A DNA stretch of 64,000 nucleotides from Lytechinus variegatus (taxonomy: Eukaryota; Echinodermata; Echinoidea; Temnopleuroida; Toxopneustidae). The notes under the pieces were generated by a model. It did not search any database. It saw only the letters and a program-made list of their open reading frames with translations, and was not told the DNA's origin. How positions within the stretch are numbered: the first letter of the stretch is position 1; each line of letters opens with the position of its first letter. The position numbers were made by a program, and so were the translations under genes. Where the stretch lies: contig NC_054751.1 in the NCBI RefSeq assembly GCF_018143015.1, forward strand, positions 32,626,347 through 32,690,346, in the 5' to 3' direction. Positions 41,101-47,713 of this stretch are shown one piece after another.

Positions 41101-44100
41101 ATATTGAATCACGTAATGCAGGGGAGACTGCCAGAGGCACTCCACTTGTTTTTACATCAATATTTTAGCTTCGTACACTGAAGTACACTTCGGGTCATTA
41201 TACTATCTAGATAACATGAAAGTCACTTGGAATTTTACAAGGTTCACTTAGAGCCAACATAGTTCACTGAAATTAATTTTAAGTCCACAAAAAATTGGCT
41301 TGGATCCACTGAAATCTTTCTAGGATTTTGTGATTATTCTCCACTATTCAGGTGTACCAATGGCAATGTAAGGGCTACAAGACGATGGAGTATGTCGCCC
41401 TCTAAAGACGTCTTACCACCAGTCTTAGAACCTCAGACAGCTGAATCTCCACCAGTCCTCAAACCTGAGGCTGTAGTAGATGGGAAGAAGGAGAAGCAGG
41501 AGCCGGCTCCTGCAAGAAGGATCACAAGAAGGTAGCTACAGACTTATCAAAATAATTTTAGTTACATTTAGGGAAATGAAGTTGGCGAGAGCAAAGTTGG
41601 CTCAGTCTGTAAAGTGTCTGCCTGGTGAACCAAAGATTGTGGGTTCGAGTCCACTCCGGGCGGATGACTGAAACCAGTGCATCGTGTGTAAATGTCTCTC
41701 CCCAGTTCCATAGATGCAGGCTATGTTAGAGTGGAAAATACTTTGTCCCTCAGATAGGATGTTAAATTGGTAACGGGGTATGTAAATTATGACAAGGGGC
41801 AAGGAAAACTTTCCCAGAGGCCATGTAATTGATTATCAGGGATTTGTGGTTTTCTCCCAAGTACCCATTCCCCTGGGCAGTAATGTAAATATATCCCAGG
41901 TAGTACATTGTTTTATTTCCTCATGAAAGAAACTAAATTTGAAGTAAAACTTTTGAAAAAAATGACATTTTAGCCATTCTATGTATTGGAGTGCACTGTG
42001 ACATCTGTTATGTGGCCAATTTGAAGTCTCCATGGGTATAGTGATTACCAACTATCACAACTTTTAAAAATTCATAACTTTCTTAAAGTTTTTCTGATAT
42101 TGTTCAAACTTTCACCTATCAACTTGTCTGATTTTTCCTTTTTCCTCTAAAAAAAGTTATTATTTGGGTTGGATCCCCCTTTAAAATGTCAATTGTCACA
42201 GATGTTATATTTGAAAATCTTGGAAGTTAAGTGTGCTGTATACATGTATACCCAGTTCTGACAATGGTAGAGGCATAACTTTTGACTGCATGCAGTCAAG
42301 AATCTAGTCTAGTTTTTCCTTGTAATTTTGAGCTGATTTTATCCGAGGGTAGGAATCAATATTCCATAGGACTTTTCAGGTAAAGATTACTAGAGGAGCT
42401 TGGGATTATGTAAAATTCAATGAGCACTGTATCATACCAGAACAATCAAATCCATGAAGTTTTATTGGAGTTCCTATATATTTACAACTTGATGAATCAA
42501 CAACTTCTTCTTTATTGTTGTCCTTTTGAGGTCATCAAGCAGTAGCTTTAACCAGTCATCACCACCTCCACCACCGCCTCCAACCGTATCATCAACGAGG
42601 GAACTTAGATCATCAGACAGCCAAAGACGTAGGAGTGCTGACATCAAGATTTCTTCATCTTCAGCCAACTCAGTCGTGACCTTGACTCACACCAAACGAG
42701 ATGAGGGTGATGCCACTACTACCACCACCACCAAAGAACTCACCAACCACCATCCTCCATCTCGTAGCCTGCGTCATTCCTCCAGGCTGGCATCCTCCTC
42801 TTCCTCCTCCATCACGCCCTCTCCCCCAGTCATCACTAACATGGACTCCATCCCTTCCTTGGAAGCCTCATCTTCTACCCCTGCACCGCAGACACCGCAG
42901 GTCCTCAGCAACGGTGAAAACAAAGACACCATGAAGTTGAGGGGTAGCAGGGGGTCCTTGTCAACGGCCGATGTTGGGAAGATTCCGCAGACGGCGGAGC
43001 TTAGCATCAAGGAGGAAGAAAATGATGATGGAGTGTTTAGTATAGAGAAGAATTGTTGGAAGCTTCTGCCCGACGGAGCCCACTATAACGGAGCAGAACC
43101 GCCATGCAGGGTCTATGGTGCTCAACATCTATTGAGACTCTTTGGTAAGTTCAAAAATGACTACAACCATTTTAAATCAATGCCTTCAAAATCTAACACT
43201 AATTGAACCCATTGGTCAATTGAGTTTCAGTCACAATAAATTCCCACTTACAGATTAAGATTGTTGGATTTTTGTTTTTGTTTTTTTTTATAAATTGGCA
43301 AGTCCTTATCATAAAGCTATAAAATCATGCCCTGCTTGGTTAGACTTCAAACTCATGTATAATAATATCGGGTGTTTTTGTTATGTCTGAAATGCCATCC
43401 AATTATACTTTATATTGTATATCTTAAAATGATATTCTCATCCATTTTTCTTTATCACTATGTTTGTTTTTATGCAGTTAAACTACCGGAAATTCTTGGA
43501 CGCATGGATCTACCAGCCAAGAAACTCAAGCCTCTGGTCAAGCACGTAGAGATGTTTCTTAGGTATGTGTATGTCATGGAAGATGTGTGTGAATCAAAGA
43601 AGAAAAGTTATCAAAACTCTACAGTGAATTTTTAGAAGTAGTACCTGTCTGAAAGCTACCATAAAGGAAGTCATTAGACAGAATGCTGGGGAAAAATAGG
43701 TGTATTCTGTCACAATGGGCAGGTGATGATCAGGGTAATCAGATCTATGTTAGGAGGAATCTCAAACCTGCTTACGTTTGATGTAATGTGATCGTTATTA
43801 CGATGATGATGGTGATGATGATGATGGTGATGATGATGTTGATGTTAGTGATGGTGGTGGTGATGATGGTGATGGTGATGATGATGATGATTGTGATGAT
43901 GATGATGATGGTGATTGTGATGATGATGGTGATTGTGATGATGATGATGATGGTGATTGTGATGATGATGATGATGATGATGATGATAATCAGAACTTAT
44001 CATATAAAACATTATTTTATATTTTTTTATTGTTATAGATGGTTATCAGCTACAGAGCAGCTTTTGGAATACTTCCCAGACAAGGCTTACGTCAGTGAAG

Positions 44101-44159
44101 CACACGCTCTCAGGGACAGAGGAGATATGAAGACAAAGAGAACAGTGGCTGTAAAATGA
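5091..44159 (+). CDS. MSL3: MSL3, chromo-barrel/MRG subunit of the MSL histone acetyltransferase complex (12 coding exons)
   Basis: MSL3 is a nuclear chromatin protein that works with MSL1, MSL2 and the acetyltransferase MOF to acetylate H4K16. Coding exons: 5091-5195, 24170-24252, 26856-26951, 29622-29698, 30517-30557, 31003-31116, 31965-32161, 38763-38927, 41352-41531, 42531-43144, 43478-43562 and 44039-44159. All introns are GT-AG and all joins keep frame: 1878 nt, 625 residues. The chromo-barrel spans about residues 10-85, with cage residues Y32, F57, W60 and W64 one position offset from the human cage. A basic then acidic linker follows (96-145). The MRG domain starts at about 147, is split by a Ser/Pro/Thr-rich insert (about 295-515), and resumes with [18 protein letters not shown]. 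Human MSL3 is about 521 residues, and the excess lies mainly in the insert. MRG15/MORF4L1 fits less well because it is shorter and lacks the insert. The ATG has A at -3. Confidence 0.95.
5336..5481 (-). repeat. Dispersed repeat, inverted partner of 16863-17003
   Basis: About 140 bp here match the reverse complement of 16863-17003 closely, sharing for example cacttgttcactgctaccat and ttaaaaaatcattaaaatat. The pair brackets about 11.4 kb of intron 1. The segment is non-coding and its family is unknown. Confidence 0.75.
5482..6648. other. Intron 1, no gene recognised
   Basis: AT-rich intronic DNA with two G runs of about 16 (near 5878 and 6411) and a C/A homopolymer block near 6500. No coding similarity is apparent. 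Confidence 0.5.
6649..7177 (+). mobile_element. Family A MITE, full-length copy
   Basis: It starts cccgggggccacttacatga and ends with tggaagtggcccccggc. It is flanked by TTTTTAAG (6641-6648) and TTTTAAAG (7178-7185), a one-mismatch 8-bp duplication. The 20-bp palindrome cacgttacgtacgtaacgtg is at 6716-6735. It is non-coding; open frames across it are shadows. Confidence 0.75.
7186..8274. other. Intron 1, no gene recognised
   Basis: AT-rich intronic sequence with pyrimidine-rich tracts (about 7800-7910). No coding similarity is visible. Confidence 0.5.
8275..8448. repeat. Pyrimidine-rich 95-bp tandem duplication
   Basis: Two copies starting acccatcacatttctcccta lie at 8275 and 8370. The second copy has a few small deletions. 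The whole is about 85% pyrimidine on the plus strand. Confidence 0.8.
8880..8931. repeat. 52-bp near-perfect palindrome
   Basis: The arms atcacagcgagtatacactc and gagtgtttactctctgtgat pair around the centre tccatatgga with three mismatched pairs. It could form a cruciform, or could be a tiny foldback element. No flanking duplication was identified. Confidence 0.8.
9312..9700 (+). mobile_element. Two truncated family A MITE copies, head to tail
   Basis: The first copy (9312-9579) keeps the left end and interior, with a variant palindrome at 9393-9412. It breaks exactly where the left end of a second copy (cccggggggccacttacatg, 9580) begins. The second is truncated near 9700 and has lost the palindrome. 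Insertion of one family member into another would give this layout. Confidence 0.65.
9701..10617. other. Intron 1, no gene recognised
   Basis: AT-rich intronic sequence. No repeat boundary or coding similarity is apparent. Confidence 0.45.
10618..11663. mobile_element. TA-flanked inverted-repeat element (mariner-like), non-coding
   Basis: The ends ccgtaagtaacggtgtatta and the reverse complement at 11636-11663 form about 28 bp of almost perfect inverted repeat continuing into accgcacc. Both ends abut TA, the target duplication of Tc1/mariner elements. The 1046-bp interior has only short frames with no transposase similarity, so it is a non-autonomous copy or relic. Confidence 0.75.
11897..12210 (+). 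mobile_element. Family A MITE, left portion, split by the 12211-16121 element
   Basis: It begins mid-element (gggtatctaattcgctagg) and matches the interior of 4127-4674 in reverse complement. It stops at TTAA 12207-12210. The remainder resumes at 16122-16185 with aaggggtgtattttcagaat. Confidence 0.75.
13444..13981. mobile_element. TTAA-type foldback MITE (AGGTCAAG family), nested
   Basis: The left end ttaaaggtcaagtgcacatc pairs with the right end ggggtggacctctccttta. Related copies lie at 24383, 32879, 46215 and 57977. The right target site is mutated (TTTA). It is non-coding. Confidence 0.65.
15228..15340 (-). mobile_element. Possible 3' tail of a non-LTR retrotransposon
   Basis: On the minus strand, sequence ending ttgaataaaataccattatt runs into an ATT microsatellite. 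This resembles short-period 3' tails of CR1/L2-type LINEs or SINEs using them. No coding part is attached. Confidence 0.35.
16122..16185 (+). mobile_element. Family A MITE, right portion
   Basis: It continues the copy broken at 12210: gtgtattttcagaatatgga to gagaccccatgg. The outermost inverted repeat is missing. Confidence 0.7.
16863..17003 (+). repeat. Dispersed repeat, inverted partner of 5336-5481
   Basis: By eye it is roughly 85-90% similar to the reverse complement of 5336-5481, for example in gtagcagtgaacaagtgcat. It is non-coding. Confidence 0.75.
17004..17600. other. Intron 1, no gene recognised
   Basis: AT-rich intronic sequence. Open frames of about 80-107 codons occur but resemble no protein I know and have no splice context. 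Confidence 0.4.
17625..17807 (+). pseudogene. Possible C-terminal remnant of a LINE reverse transcriptase ORF
   Basis: The frame ends [16 protein letters not shown] followed by [10 protein letters not shown] and a stop. This is the W-N-x-L-P...S-x-x-x-F-K-x-x-L-K pattern typical of the end of CR1/L2/Jockey-type ORF2 proteins. No catalytic FADD-type motif is present upstream, so it is at best a 5'-truncated relic. Confidence 0.45.
18606..18720 (-). mobile_element. Possible LINE 3' end
   Basis: The minus strand reads into tgaaataaaccgttttcaat followed by an A/T-rich tail, resembling a LINE 3' UTR with a polyadenylation signal. The call rests on pattern only. Confidence 0.3.
18721..20430. other. 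Intron 1, low-complexity and unique DNA
   Basis: It includes a GA-rich microsatellite (about 18930-18960), a C run near 19845, and AT-rich DNA. No coding similarity is apparent. Confidence 0.45.
20440..20583 (+). mobile_element. Probable LINE 3' tail ending in ATCT repeats
   Basis: The stretch ending tttttatcaataaaccagtt and then catctatctatc has a polyadenylation-type AATAAA followed by a short tandem tail, as in L2/CR1 retrotransposons. No ORF is attached. Confidence 0.4.
20651..22289. mobile_element. TA-flanked mariner-like element, non-coding (1.6 kb)
   Basis: The terminal inverted repeats ggggagaccggggtcagttg and caactaaccccggtctcccc are about 26 bp and abut TA on both sides. The core word agttggaac recurs inside (about 21050, 21065 and 22095) in both orientations. 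No intact transposase frame is present. Confidence 0.8.
22290..23687. other. Intron 1, no gene recognised
   Basis: AT-rich intron with one G run (about 23205). No coding similarity is visible. Confidence 0.45.
23688..24000. repeat. Imperfect tandem duplication, about 183-bp period
   Basis: Segments beginning gtaatctgagatacttgat (about 23689) and gtaatgtgagatatttacgg (about 23872) share the internal words ttgtctgaataat and catttatatttcttt. The copies are diverged. They lie 170 bp before exon 2. Confidence 0.65.
24170..24252 (+). CDS. MSL3: MSL3 exon 2
   Basis: It encodes residues 36-62 plus two bases of S63. The peptide ends [14 protein letters not shown], the core chromo-barrel motif, with cage residues F57 and W60. 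Acceptor tactactag and donor ag|gtaag. Confidence 0.95.
24383..24961. mobile_element. TTAA-type foldback MITE (AGGTCAAG family)
   Basis: TTAA at 24383-24386 and 24958-24961 bounds inverted ends (catggtcaccccaac; gctggggtggacttgacc) and long inverted arms sharing the tcataactttcatattttac type sequence. It starts about 130 bp after exon 2. Confidence 0.7.
24962..26855. other. Intron 2 remainder
   Basis: AT-rich, no gene seen. A 24-bp unit (caatcatagcatataaattg plus tcaa) is tandemly duplicated at 25890-25937. Confidence 0.5.
26856..26951 (+). CDS. MSL3: MSL3 exon 3
   Basis: It completes S63 and encodes [15 protein letters not shown], closing the chromo-barrel with cage residue W64, then a charged helix ([16 protein letters not shown]). 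Acceptor attatag; donor at|gtgagt leaves two bases of M95. Confidence 0.95.
27534..28705. mobile_element. 1.17-kb foldback hAT-like element
   Basis: The 8-bp direct repeats ACCGTACG (27526-27533, 28706-28713) flank termini tagggctgggact and agtcccaggccta. The arms are long and inverted for nearly the whole length: repeated gggtacccg words near both ends, then the gtggaattctaggtcgattt type segment on each arm, meeting near 28215. The 8-bp target duplication fits hAT. It has no transposase; open frames inside are arm shadows. Confidence 0.85.
29161..29525. mobile_element. Possible hAT-type MITE
   Basis: The ends cagggctccacactaaccct and agtgccagtgtcgcgcgctg are imperfect inverted repeats with CAG/CTG tips. 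The words actggtccg and cggaccagt recur in both orientations. No clear 8-bp duplication survives. Confidence 0.45.
29622..29698 (+). CDS. MSL3: MSL3 exon 4
   Basis: It encodes the basic linker [20 protein letters not shown] (residues 96-115) and up to K120. It lies between attcaag and the donor gg|gttagt. The cluster of Lys/Arg could bind DNA or act as a nuclear localisation signal (inference). Confidence 0.9.
29769..29940. repeat. 172-bp foldback repeat
   Basis: The left arm from aaatgatgcatg and the right arm ending catgcatcattt are imperfect inverted copies through gttgaggctctgttca / tgaacacagcctcaac. It is probably a short MITE. Confidence 0.75.
30517..30557 (+). CDS. MSL3: MSL3 exon 5
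   Basis: A 41-nt microexon coding for [14 protein letters not shown] (residues 121-134), a Ser-rich linker. Acceptor ttttccag; donor TCA|gtaagt. It starts in phase 1 and ends in phase 0. Confidence 0.9.
31003..31116 (+). CDS. MSL3: MSL3 exon 6
   Basis: It encodes an acidic run [15 protein letters not shown] and then the start of the MRG domain, [20 protein letters not shown], aligning with human PEVLKKQLEDDCYYINRRK. Phase 0 at both ends. Confidence 0.95.
31117..31964. other. Intron 6
   Basis: 848 bp. A GC-richer block at about 31390-31860 with recurrent accgct/agcggt words looks like a decayed repeat, but no boundary could be set. Confidence 0.4.
31965..32161 (+). CDS. MSL3: MSL3 exon 7
   Basis: It encodes residues 173-237 and two bases of N238: [20 protein letters not shown] (MRG helix), then a polar loop rich in Gly/Ser/Asn/Pro. 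The donor is AA|gtaagt. The last roughly 50 bp are repeated, in decayed form, downstream at 38068-38268. Confidence 0.95.
32879..33451. mobile_element. TTAA-type foldback MITE nested in the Harbinger-type element
   Basis: The left end ttaaaggtcaaatctaccc and the right end ggggtggacttgttctttga, with inverted arms sharing the atcggatgtaaaataagaaa type sequence. The right TTAA is mutated to TTGA. Confidence 0.7.
34892..36583 (-). pseudogene. Decayed MADF-domain (Myb/SANT-like) transposon accessory gene
   Basis: Three minus-strand exon-like blocks. 36583-36454 starts MEEALILEV, stop, [19 protein letters not shown], then a stop where MADF domains have Trp, then HDIGHQL. About 35890-35735 reads LR, stop, [16 protein letters not shown] and KYREAIEFL, matching the conserved R-W-x-S-x-R-D-N-Y motif. 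35115-34892 is an open Ser-rich tail ending ISKHR and a stop. Donors (cag|gttggt, aga|gtaagt) and an acceptor (caacag) are recognisable. At least three in-frame stops, two of them TGA in place of TGG, and a likely indel in a T run before the second block make it non-functional. MADF proteins accompany PIF/Harbinger transposases in DNA binding. Confidence 0.75.
36900..37560. repeat. CTAACGTTAG-rich cryptic repeat tract
   Basis: The palindromic word taacgttag and variants (ggtctaacgttag, ctaacgttaggatc, aggcctag) recur irregularly across some 600 bp inside the Harbinger-type element. There is no fixed period. It is non-coding. Confidence 0.7.
38062..38268 (+). repeat. Decayed tandem copies of the exon 7/intron 7 boundary
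   Basis: Two further units follow the transposon: 38068-38162 (caatggagactgatgtacca to ccactcccaacccag) and 38163-38268 (accaaatagcaacaatggag to ccacttccaacccaagg). Both repeat exon 7 from about 32110 plus the first roughly 33 bp of intron 7. Their donor positions read aagtattt and tcaggcat, so neither keeps a good splice site. Confidence 0.8.
38763..38927 (+). CDS. MSL3: MSL3 exon 8
   Basis: It encodes N238 to residue 292: [20 protein letters not shown] and then [15 protein letters not shown], aligning with human [20 protein letters not shown] / LYPYEQAQYKKV. This is the central MRG helix pair. Acceptor tttgcag; donor CC|gtaagg. Confidence 0.95.
38989..39215 (+). pseudogene. 5'-truncated LINE: ORF2 C-terminus and 3' tail
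   Basis: The frame reads [21 protein letters not shown], stop, TRLF, the characteristic end of CR1/L2-type reverse transcriptase ORFs. A non-coding tail follows with gagtggatttggcgcattac and an ATT microsatellite, like LINE 3' ends that finish in short tandem repeats. It is inserted 61 bp downstream of exon 8. Confidence 0.7.
39696..41150 (+). mobile_element. GGTCA-rich repeat element with internal subrepeats (copy 1)
   Basis: It starts near tctcctgcatagaatagcga and ends near atgcaggggagactgccaga, weakly inverted tips. Inside are three to four diverged subrepeats of about 150-190 bp, each with atcaagta..actgaacatc, tttcaggtcacatgacc, aaggtcaaaggtcatttagg and gtcaatgaac. A TTAA element (40422-41014) interrupts it. 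A second copy lies at 58908-59590. Confidence 0.7.
40422..41014. mobile_element. TTAA-flanked foldback MITE (AGGAGAATGAAACC family)
   Basis: TTAA at 40422-40425 and 41011-41014. Ends aggagaatgaaacctttgga and tccaaaggtttcattcccct, and long inverted arms (catctttgtcgcattgcc type). Removing it with one TTAA restores the host repeat word gtcatta-gggtcaatgaac, confirming the insertion. Confidence 0.85.
41352..41531 (+). CDS. MSL3: MSL3 exon 9
   Basis: It encodes residues 293-352 plus two bases of R353: [19 protein letters not shown] followed by a Pro/Glu/Lys-rich stretch. It is part of the disordered insert within the MRG domain. Acceptor tattcag; donor ag|gtagct. Phase agreement at both ends supports it despite low conservation. 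Confidence 0.85.
41590..41850 (+). mobile_element. tRNA-derived SINE
   Basis: It has an A-box-like ttggctcagtctg and a B-box gggttcgagtcc spaced as in a tRNA. A non-tRNA body follows (gatgactgaaaccagtgc, ggatgttaaattggtaacgg). The tRNA part does not fold as a full cloverleaf and lacks a T terminator, so it is a SINE rather than a tRNA gene. It sits 60 bp after exon 9. Confidence 0.65.
42531..43144 (+). CDS. MSL3: MSL3 exon 10
   Basis: The largest exon, residues 354-557 plus one base of V558. It holds a Ser-rich start, a run of seven prolines, Arg/Ser segments ([25 protein letters not shown]) and Thr repeats. It then returns to the conserved MRG half with [20 protein letters not shown] and [11 protein letters not shown]. 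Acceptor ttttgag; donor TTT G|gtaagt. [10 protein letters not shown] matches human SLRRSTRHSA. Confidence 0.95.
43478..43562 (+). CDS. MSL3: MSL3 exon 11
   Basis: It encodes [20 protein letters not shown] and KHVEMFLR (residues 559-586), the most conserved MRG helix pair; human has [20 protein letters not shown]. Acceptor tatgcag; donor ag|gtatgt. Confidence 0.95.
43801..43986. repeat. GAT/GGT microsatellite in intron 11
   Basis: About 185 bp of gatgatgatggtgatgat-type repeats. It translates as a Met-rich run in one frame, which is an artefact. It lies 50 bp before exon 12. Confidence 0.9.
44039..44159 (+). CDS. MSL3: MSL3 exon 12 (terminal coding exon)
   Basis: It completes R586 and encodes [20 protein letters not shown] and [19 protein letters not shown], then TGA. 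It aligns with the human C terminus ([20 protein letters not shown]). Acceptor gttatag. Confidence 0.95.
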
Positions 44160-45650
44160 AGTTATTTTATCAAGATGTACACCTGTGGGTATTGCATAAA
44201 CATGCTGTTATTGTTTTTCATGGAAATCAGCAAATTAATAATTGATTTTAGTTGGTGATTGTAGTTAGAAATGGAATATACCAAATAGAGTCAGTTGCTA
44301 ATCCGGATAAATAGCTGCGAAATTAAGAATGTTGTTGAAGATTTGGGAGTTCGGATGCTGAAAATTTAAATTTTGCGTCTGTGTTGGTGCTTAGTTGGAA
44401 GCGCTGCCTTATCTAGCTCCAAAATCTACATGCAAGAAGTGGTAAAAAATTGCATTATATGCAGCTCAGCACCTCGTGATATTCATCAAGGAATCAGCTT
44501 CGTTCTGAGTTTGGTGTTATGCTGACAATAAAAATTGACCTAACACCAAAACTAATAGCTCAGCTCCAAACTTGAAATCCCCCAATGCTGTTACATGTAT
44601 CGTACCTGCCAACTCTTCCTAGTAAATATTCCTTTCTGGGGGAAAAAGAAAAGTGCCATTTTAACCCGTTTTGTTTCTATTTCTGTGAATTTTTTCTGTA
44701 TCATTGAATATTGAATTTAATAATTCCTGATTTTTTTTTCTATTCCTTGGTTATCAGGGTTGGCAGGTATTTATTTTTCATGATGTAAAAGAAATATTCT
44801 CTGAGCCAAGAGATTACTATCGAAGAGATTAAAGGCTACAAAGACAAATGTTGAACTTGTACTTAGTCAGGAATTATGATAATAATATTATATTGGCTAC
44901 TTATGTAGCGCACAGGTCCGTCTTTGAGTGCTCATGGCGCTTCATGTACTATTCTACGAAAATCAAAATCTAAATGTTGAAAGAAAAGGCATGGAGGAAT
45001 GCTTTGAGAAGAATATTCTCTGACATGCTAGATCATGGTTTACTTGTAGAGATTAAAAGTCACAAACTGAAAGGAACCAGTTTAAATGAAGATGTAGCAT
45101 TCTATGGAAGTGTTAATCAATAGTAGACCCACTTAATAAATATTGATTGCAATGATACAGTAAAATCCACTATAAAAGTGAAGATGTATGTTTTGTTTGA
45201 TTGATGATAACAATGTGGGGGATGGGATTATAGAGTAACTGGTTTCAATGGCAATCAAGGTTGAAACCATTCTAAGACTTAATAATTGATTACAATTTAT
45301 TGTCAGAGAAAACTTTATGGCTGAAAGTTGTTGGAGAAATGACCAGTAGGTGTAGCATTTTGCTGGCTTTTGTGACAAGTGTACCTTTCATCATTACATT
45401 GTGCTTCATCTACAAGAAAGGGTATGGCCTTGATGGTATATAAACTTTCATGTCCTTATTTGATTGCTCTTGGTTTATATCACAAGATTCTGGGATAAAA
45501 AAAAGTCCCATGTAATTATATACATGTATATTACAAAAGTTAAAATCAATTTTGCATATGGAAGTCATTTACTTTTATGATGACAGTTTTTGTAGGACAA
45601 TGTCTGTTGCTTGCTGACAAAGCACGTAATATGTCCTGAAAAGTCAGCAG
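44160..45650. other. MSL3 3' UTR and intergenic DNA
   Basis: The first AATAAA is at about 44527 and another is near 45134; either could end the transcript. A small inverted-repeat element (tacctgccaactct ... gggttggcaggta) lies at about 44603-44769. A minus-strand LINE-tail-like piece (gcgctacataagtagccaat read in reverse) lies at about 44880-44950. Confidence 0.45.
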
Positions 45651-45652
45651 GT

Positions 45653-45776
45653 CATGGCAGAGGCAGCGGATCATCAGGCTAGGACAAAGAATGTGGAGGG
45701 GCACCTTTTGTCTGCCAAACAATAGGTGCCCCTCCACCTTCATGAGCCTGATGTTCCGCTGCCTCTGGGTCATGGC
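45653..45776. repeat. 124-bp hairpin-forming repeat
   Basis: The left arm catggcagaggcagcggatc ... ggaggggcacc and the right arm ggtgcccctcc ... gttccgctgcctctg pair over about 50 bp with a few mismatches, around a 15-25-nt loop. It is a short foldback element or a pre-miRNA-like hairpin. No flanking duplication is evident. Confidence 0.8.
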
Positions 45777-46214
45777 CATGAAGTGGTCTCTATTGAATTA
45801 TGGAAATCAAGAGAATATATACATGTACATGTATGTCAAGAAGTAGAAATAGTTCATTGTTCGATCATCATGGTTTCTTGATTTATATAAATTACACTTG
45901 CACAGTTATAGCATAAAAATATTGAAAAGAAATCATTCTCAACAAAGTATTCTGTAATAATTCATTGGTATAGATGAAACAAATATTCTGATGAGCCTGT
46001 ACAGTTAGAGAAGAGTGCTTATGTGTATAGTTACATTCCTATGGTTACCTATTTTTGTTTTCGCTTTTGTCTTTGTTTTTTGTTGTAATTTGCAATCTTA
46101 CTAAATTGTTTGTTTTATAGAAAAAGATGAATAACAAAAAATTTGCCTTTGTCATTGTTTGTGTTCTTTTCAATGTTTTTTGTTTGAAAATAGGATTTGA
46201 AACTTTTTTTTTTC

Positions 46215-46825
46215 TTAAAGGTCAAGTCCACCTCAGAAAAATGTTGATTTTAATCAATAGAGAAAAATCAGACCAGCACAATGCTGAATATTTCATCGAA
46301 ATCGGATGTAAAATAAGAAAGTTATGGCATTTCAAAGTTTCGCTTATTTTCAACAAAATAGTTATATGAACGAGCCTATTACATCCAAATGAGAGAGTCG
46401 ATGATGTCACTCACTCACTATTTCTTTTGTTTTTTATTGTTTGAATTATACAATATTTCCATTTTTACGAATTTGACGATTAGGACCTCCTTGCCTGAAG
46501 AACAAAGTGTTAAAATAATGGAATTCCACATGTTCAGGAAGGAATGAAACTTTATTTCACATGACAATGACGACAAAATAAAAATATTTCATATTTCATA
46601 TAATAAAATACAAAAGAAATAGTGAATGAGTGATGTCATCAACTCTCTCATTTGGATGTAACTGGCTCGTTCATATAACTATTTTGTTGAAAATAAGCAA
46701 AACTTTAAAATGCCATAACTTTCTTATTTTACATCCGATTTTGATGAAATTTTCAGTGTTATGCTTGTTGAATTTTTCTCTTTTTATTCAAATCAAGTTT
46801 TTGTTGGGGTGGACTCATCCTTTAA
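46215..46825. mobile_element. TTAA-type foldback MITE, long near-palindrome
   Basis: TTAA at 46215-46218 and 46822-46825. Ends aggtcaagtccacctcag and gttggggtggactcatcc. The arms of about 290 bp are inverted copies of each other (for example tcatataactattttgttga). It is in opposite orientation to the very similar 57977-58577. Confidence 0.85.
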
Positions 46826-47326
46826 AATTGGTCTTAATTGTGGAAGACTTAATGATTTCAAGAGGCATAGAAATAGACTAGAAATAGAAATGTTCAATTG
46901 TCTTTGATGTAGTTGCTTGACCTTCAAATACAAATAATATCAGTTTCCAGCCATTGCATATGACGTTACAAATTCAAAATTGAAAAAAAAATCTTGACTC
47001 TTGTTCTTTGATGGATTTCTTTATTATTTTCAATTGATTAATTAATTGATTTATTATATATTTTTTATTTATATATTTATTTATGCATTCATTCATTTAT
47101 CTATTTATTATTCATTTATTTATGTATTTGTTCATTTATTTATTTGTATGTTTTTTTTTCATTTATTTCATTGTTTTTTGGGGGAGCTGATATCCAACCA
47201 AACATATTTGAGATATTTCTCATTCCTACCTTGATAAGTTATTGCTCCAAAATAAGATATTGGAAGAGGATGGGTTTTCAAGTAGAATAACTTAAAAAAT
47301 TAAAGAGCAATTCTTTGATACAAATG
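46826..47326. other. Intergenic AT-rich DNA
   Basis: It contains a TTTA-rich low-complexity tract at about 47040-47165. No gene is visible. Confidence 0.5.
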
Positions 47327-47713
47327 TATTGCTGTACACACGCTTGGCCAAATTATTTCCAAACACCCCCTAAACTAGTTTTTCTGTGTGTGTGAAACAA
47401 CCCTCTAGACAAGTTTTTTGTGGCTTTATTTCACATTTTGGCCCCTAAACAAGTTGTTGCCAGAATATGACCTCTGGGAAAAAAACATACCCTAAACATG
47501 TTTGGCTAGTCTTAAAAAAAAAGCTTTTGAAAAAAATATCCTTAATACATTTGACCCTGCGATTGACCATCATTTGTCTTTCAAAACTACCCTTTTTTCT
47601 CGAAAATCTGTGTTTTTGATACCCTTAACGAGTGCATGTGTGACCCGCATCCAAAACTAAAAAATACCCCTTTAAACGTGTATTTTTGGTCACACGTGTG
47701 TACAGCAATATAT
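47327..47713. mobile_element. Inverted-repeat element, ends attgctgtacacacg
   Basis: The left end attgctgtacacacgcttgg and the right end acacgtgtgtacagcaat are inverted. Internally there are repeated ccctaaacaagttt words. The style recalls family A (ccctaaacacgtaat) but at low identity. It is followed by a C run of about 17. Confidence 0.65.

Noticed and set aside
42701..42934. Alternative frames within exon 10 (Pro/Leu-rich on plus, Glu-rich on minus)
   Set aside because: They are shadows of the Ser/Pro/Thr-rich exon 10. Only the frame that joins in phase with exons 9 and 11 carries MSL3 similarity.
43788..44030. Met/Val-rich frame preceding MSL3 exon 12
   Set aside because: It is a GAT microsatellite read through. 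The real coding part begins at the acceptor before 44039.
5091..44159. Identity as MRG15 (MORF4L1) rather than MSL3
   Set aside because: The [23 protein letters not shown] chromo-barrel, the long insert within the MRG domain and the C-terminal half ([11 protein letters not shown]) fit MSL3 better. MRG15 is about 360 residues with no such insert.
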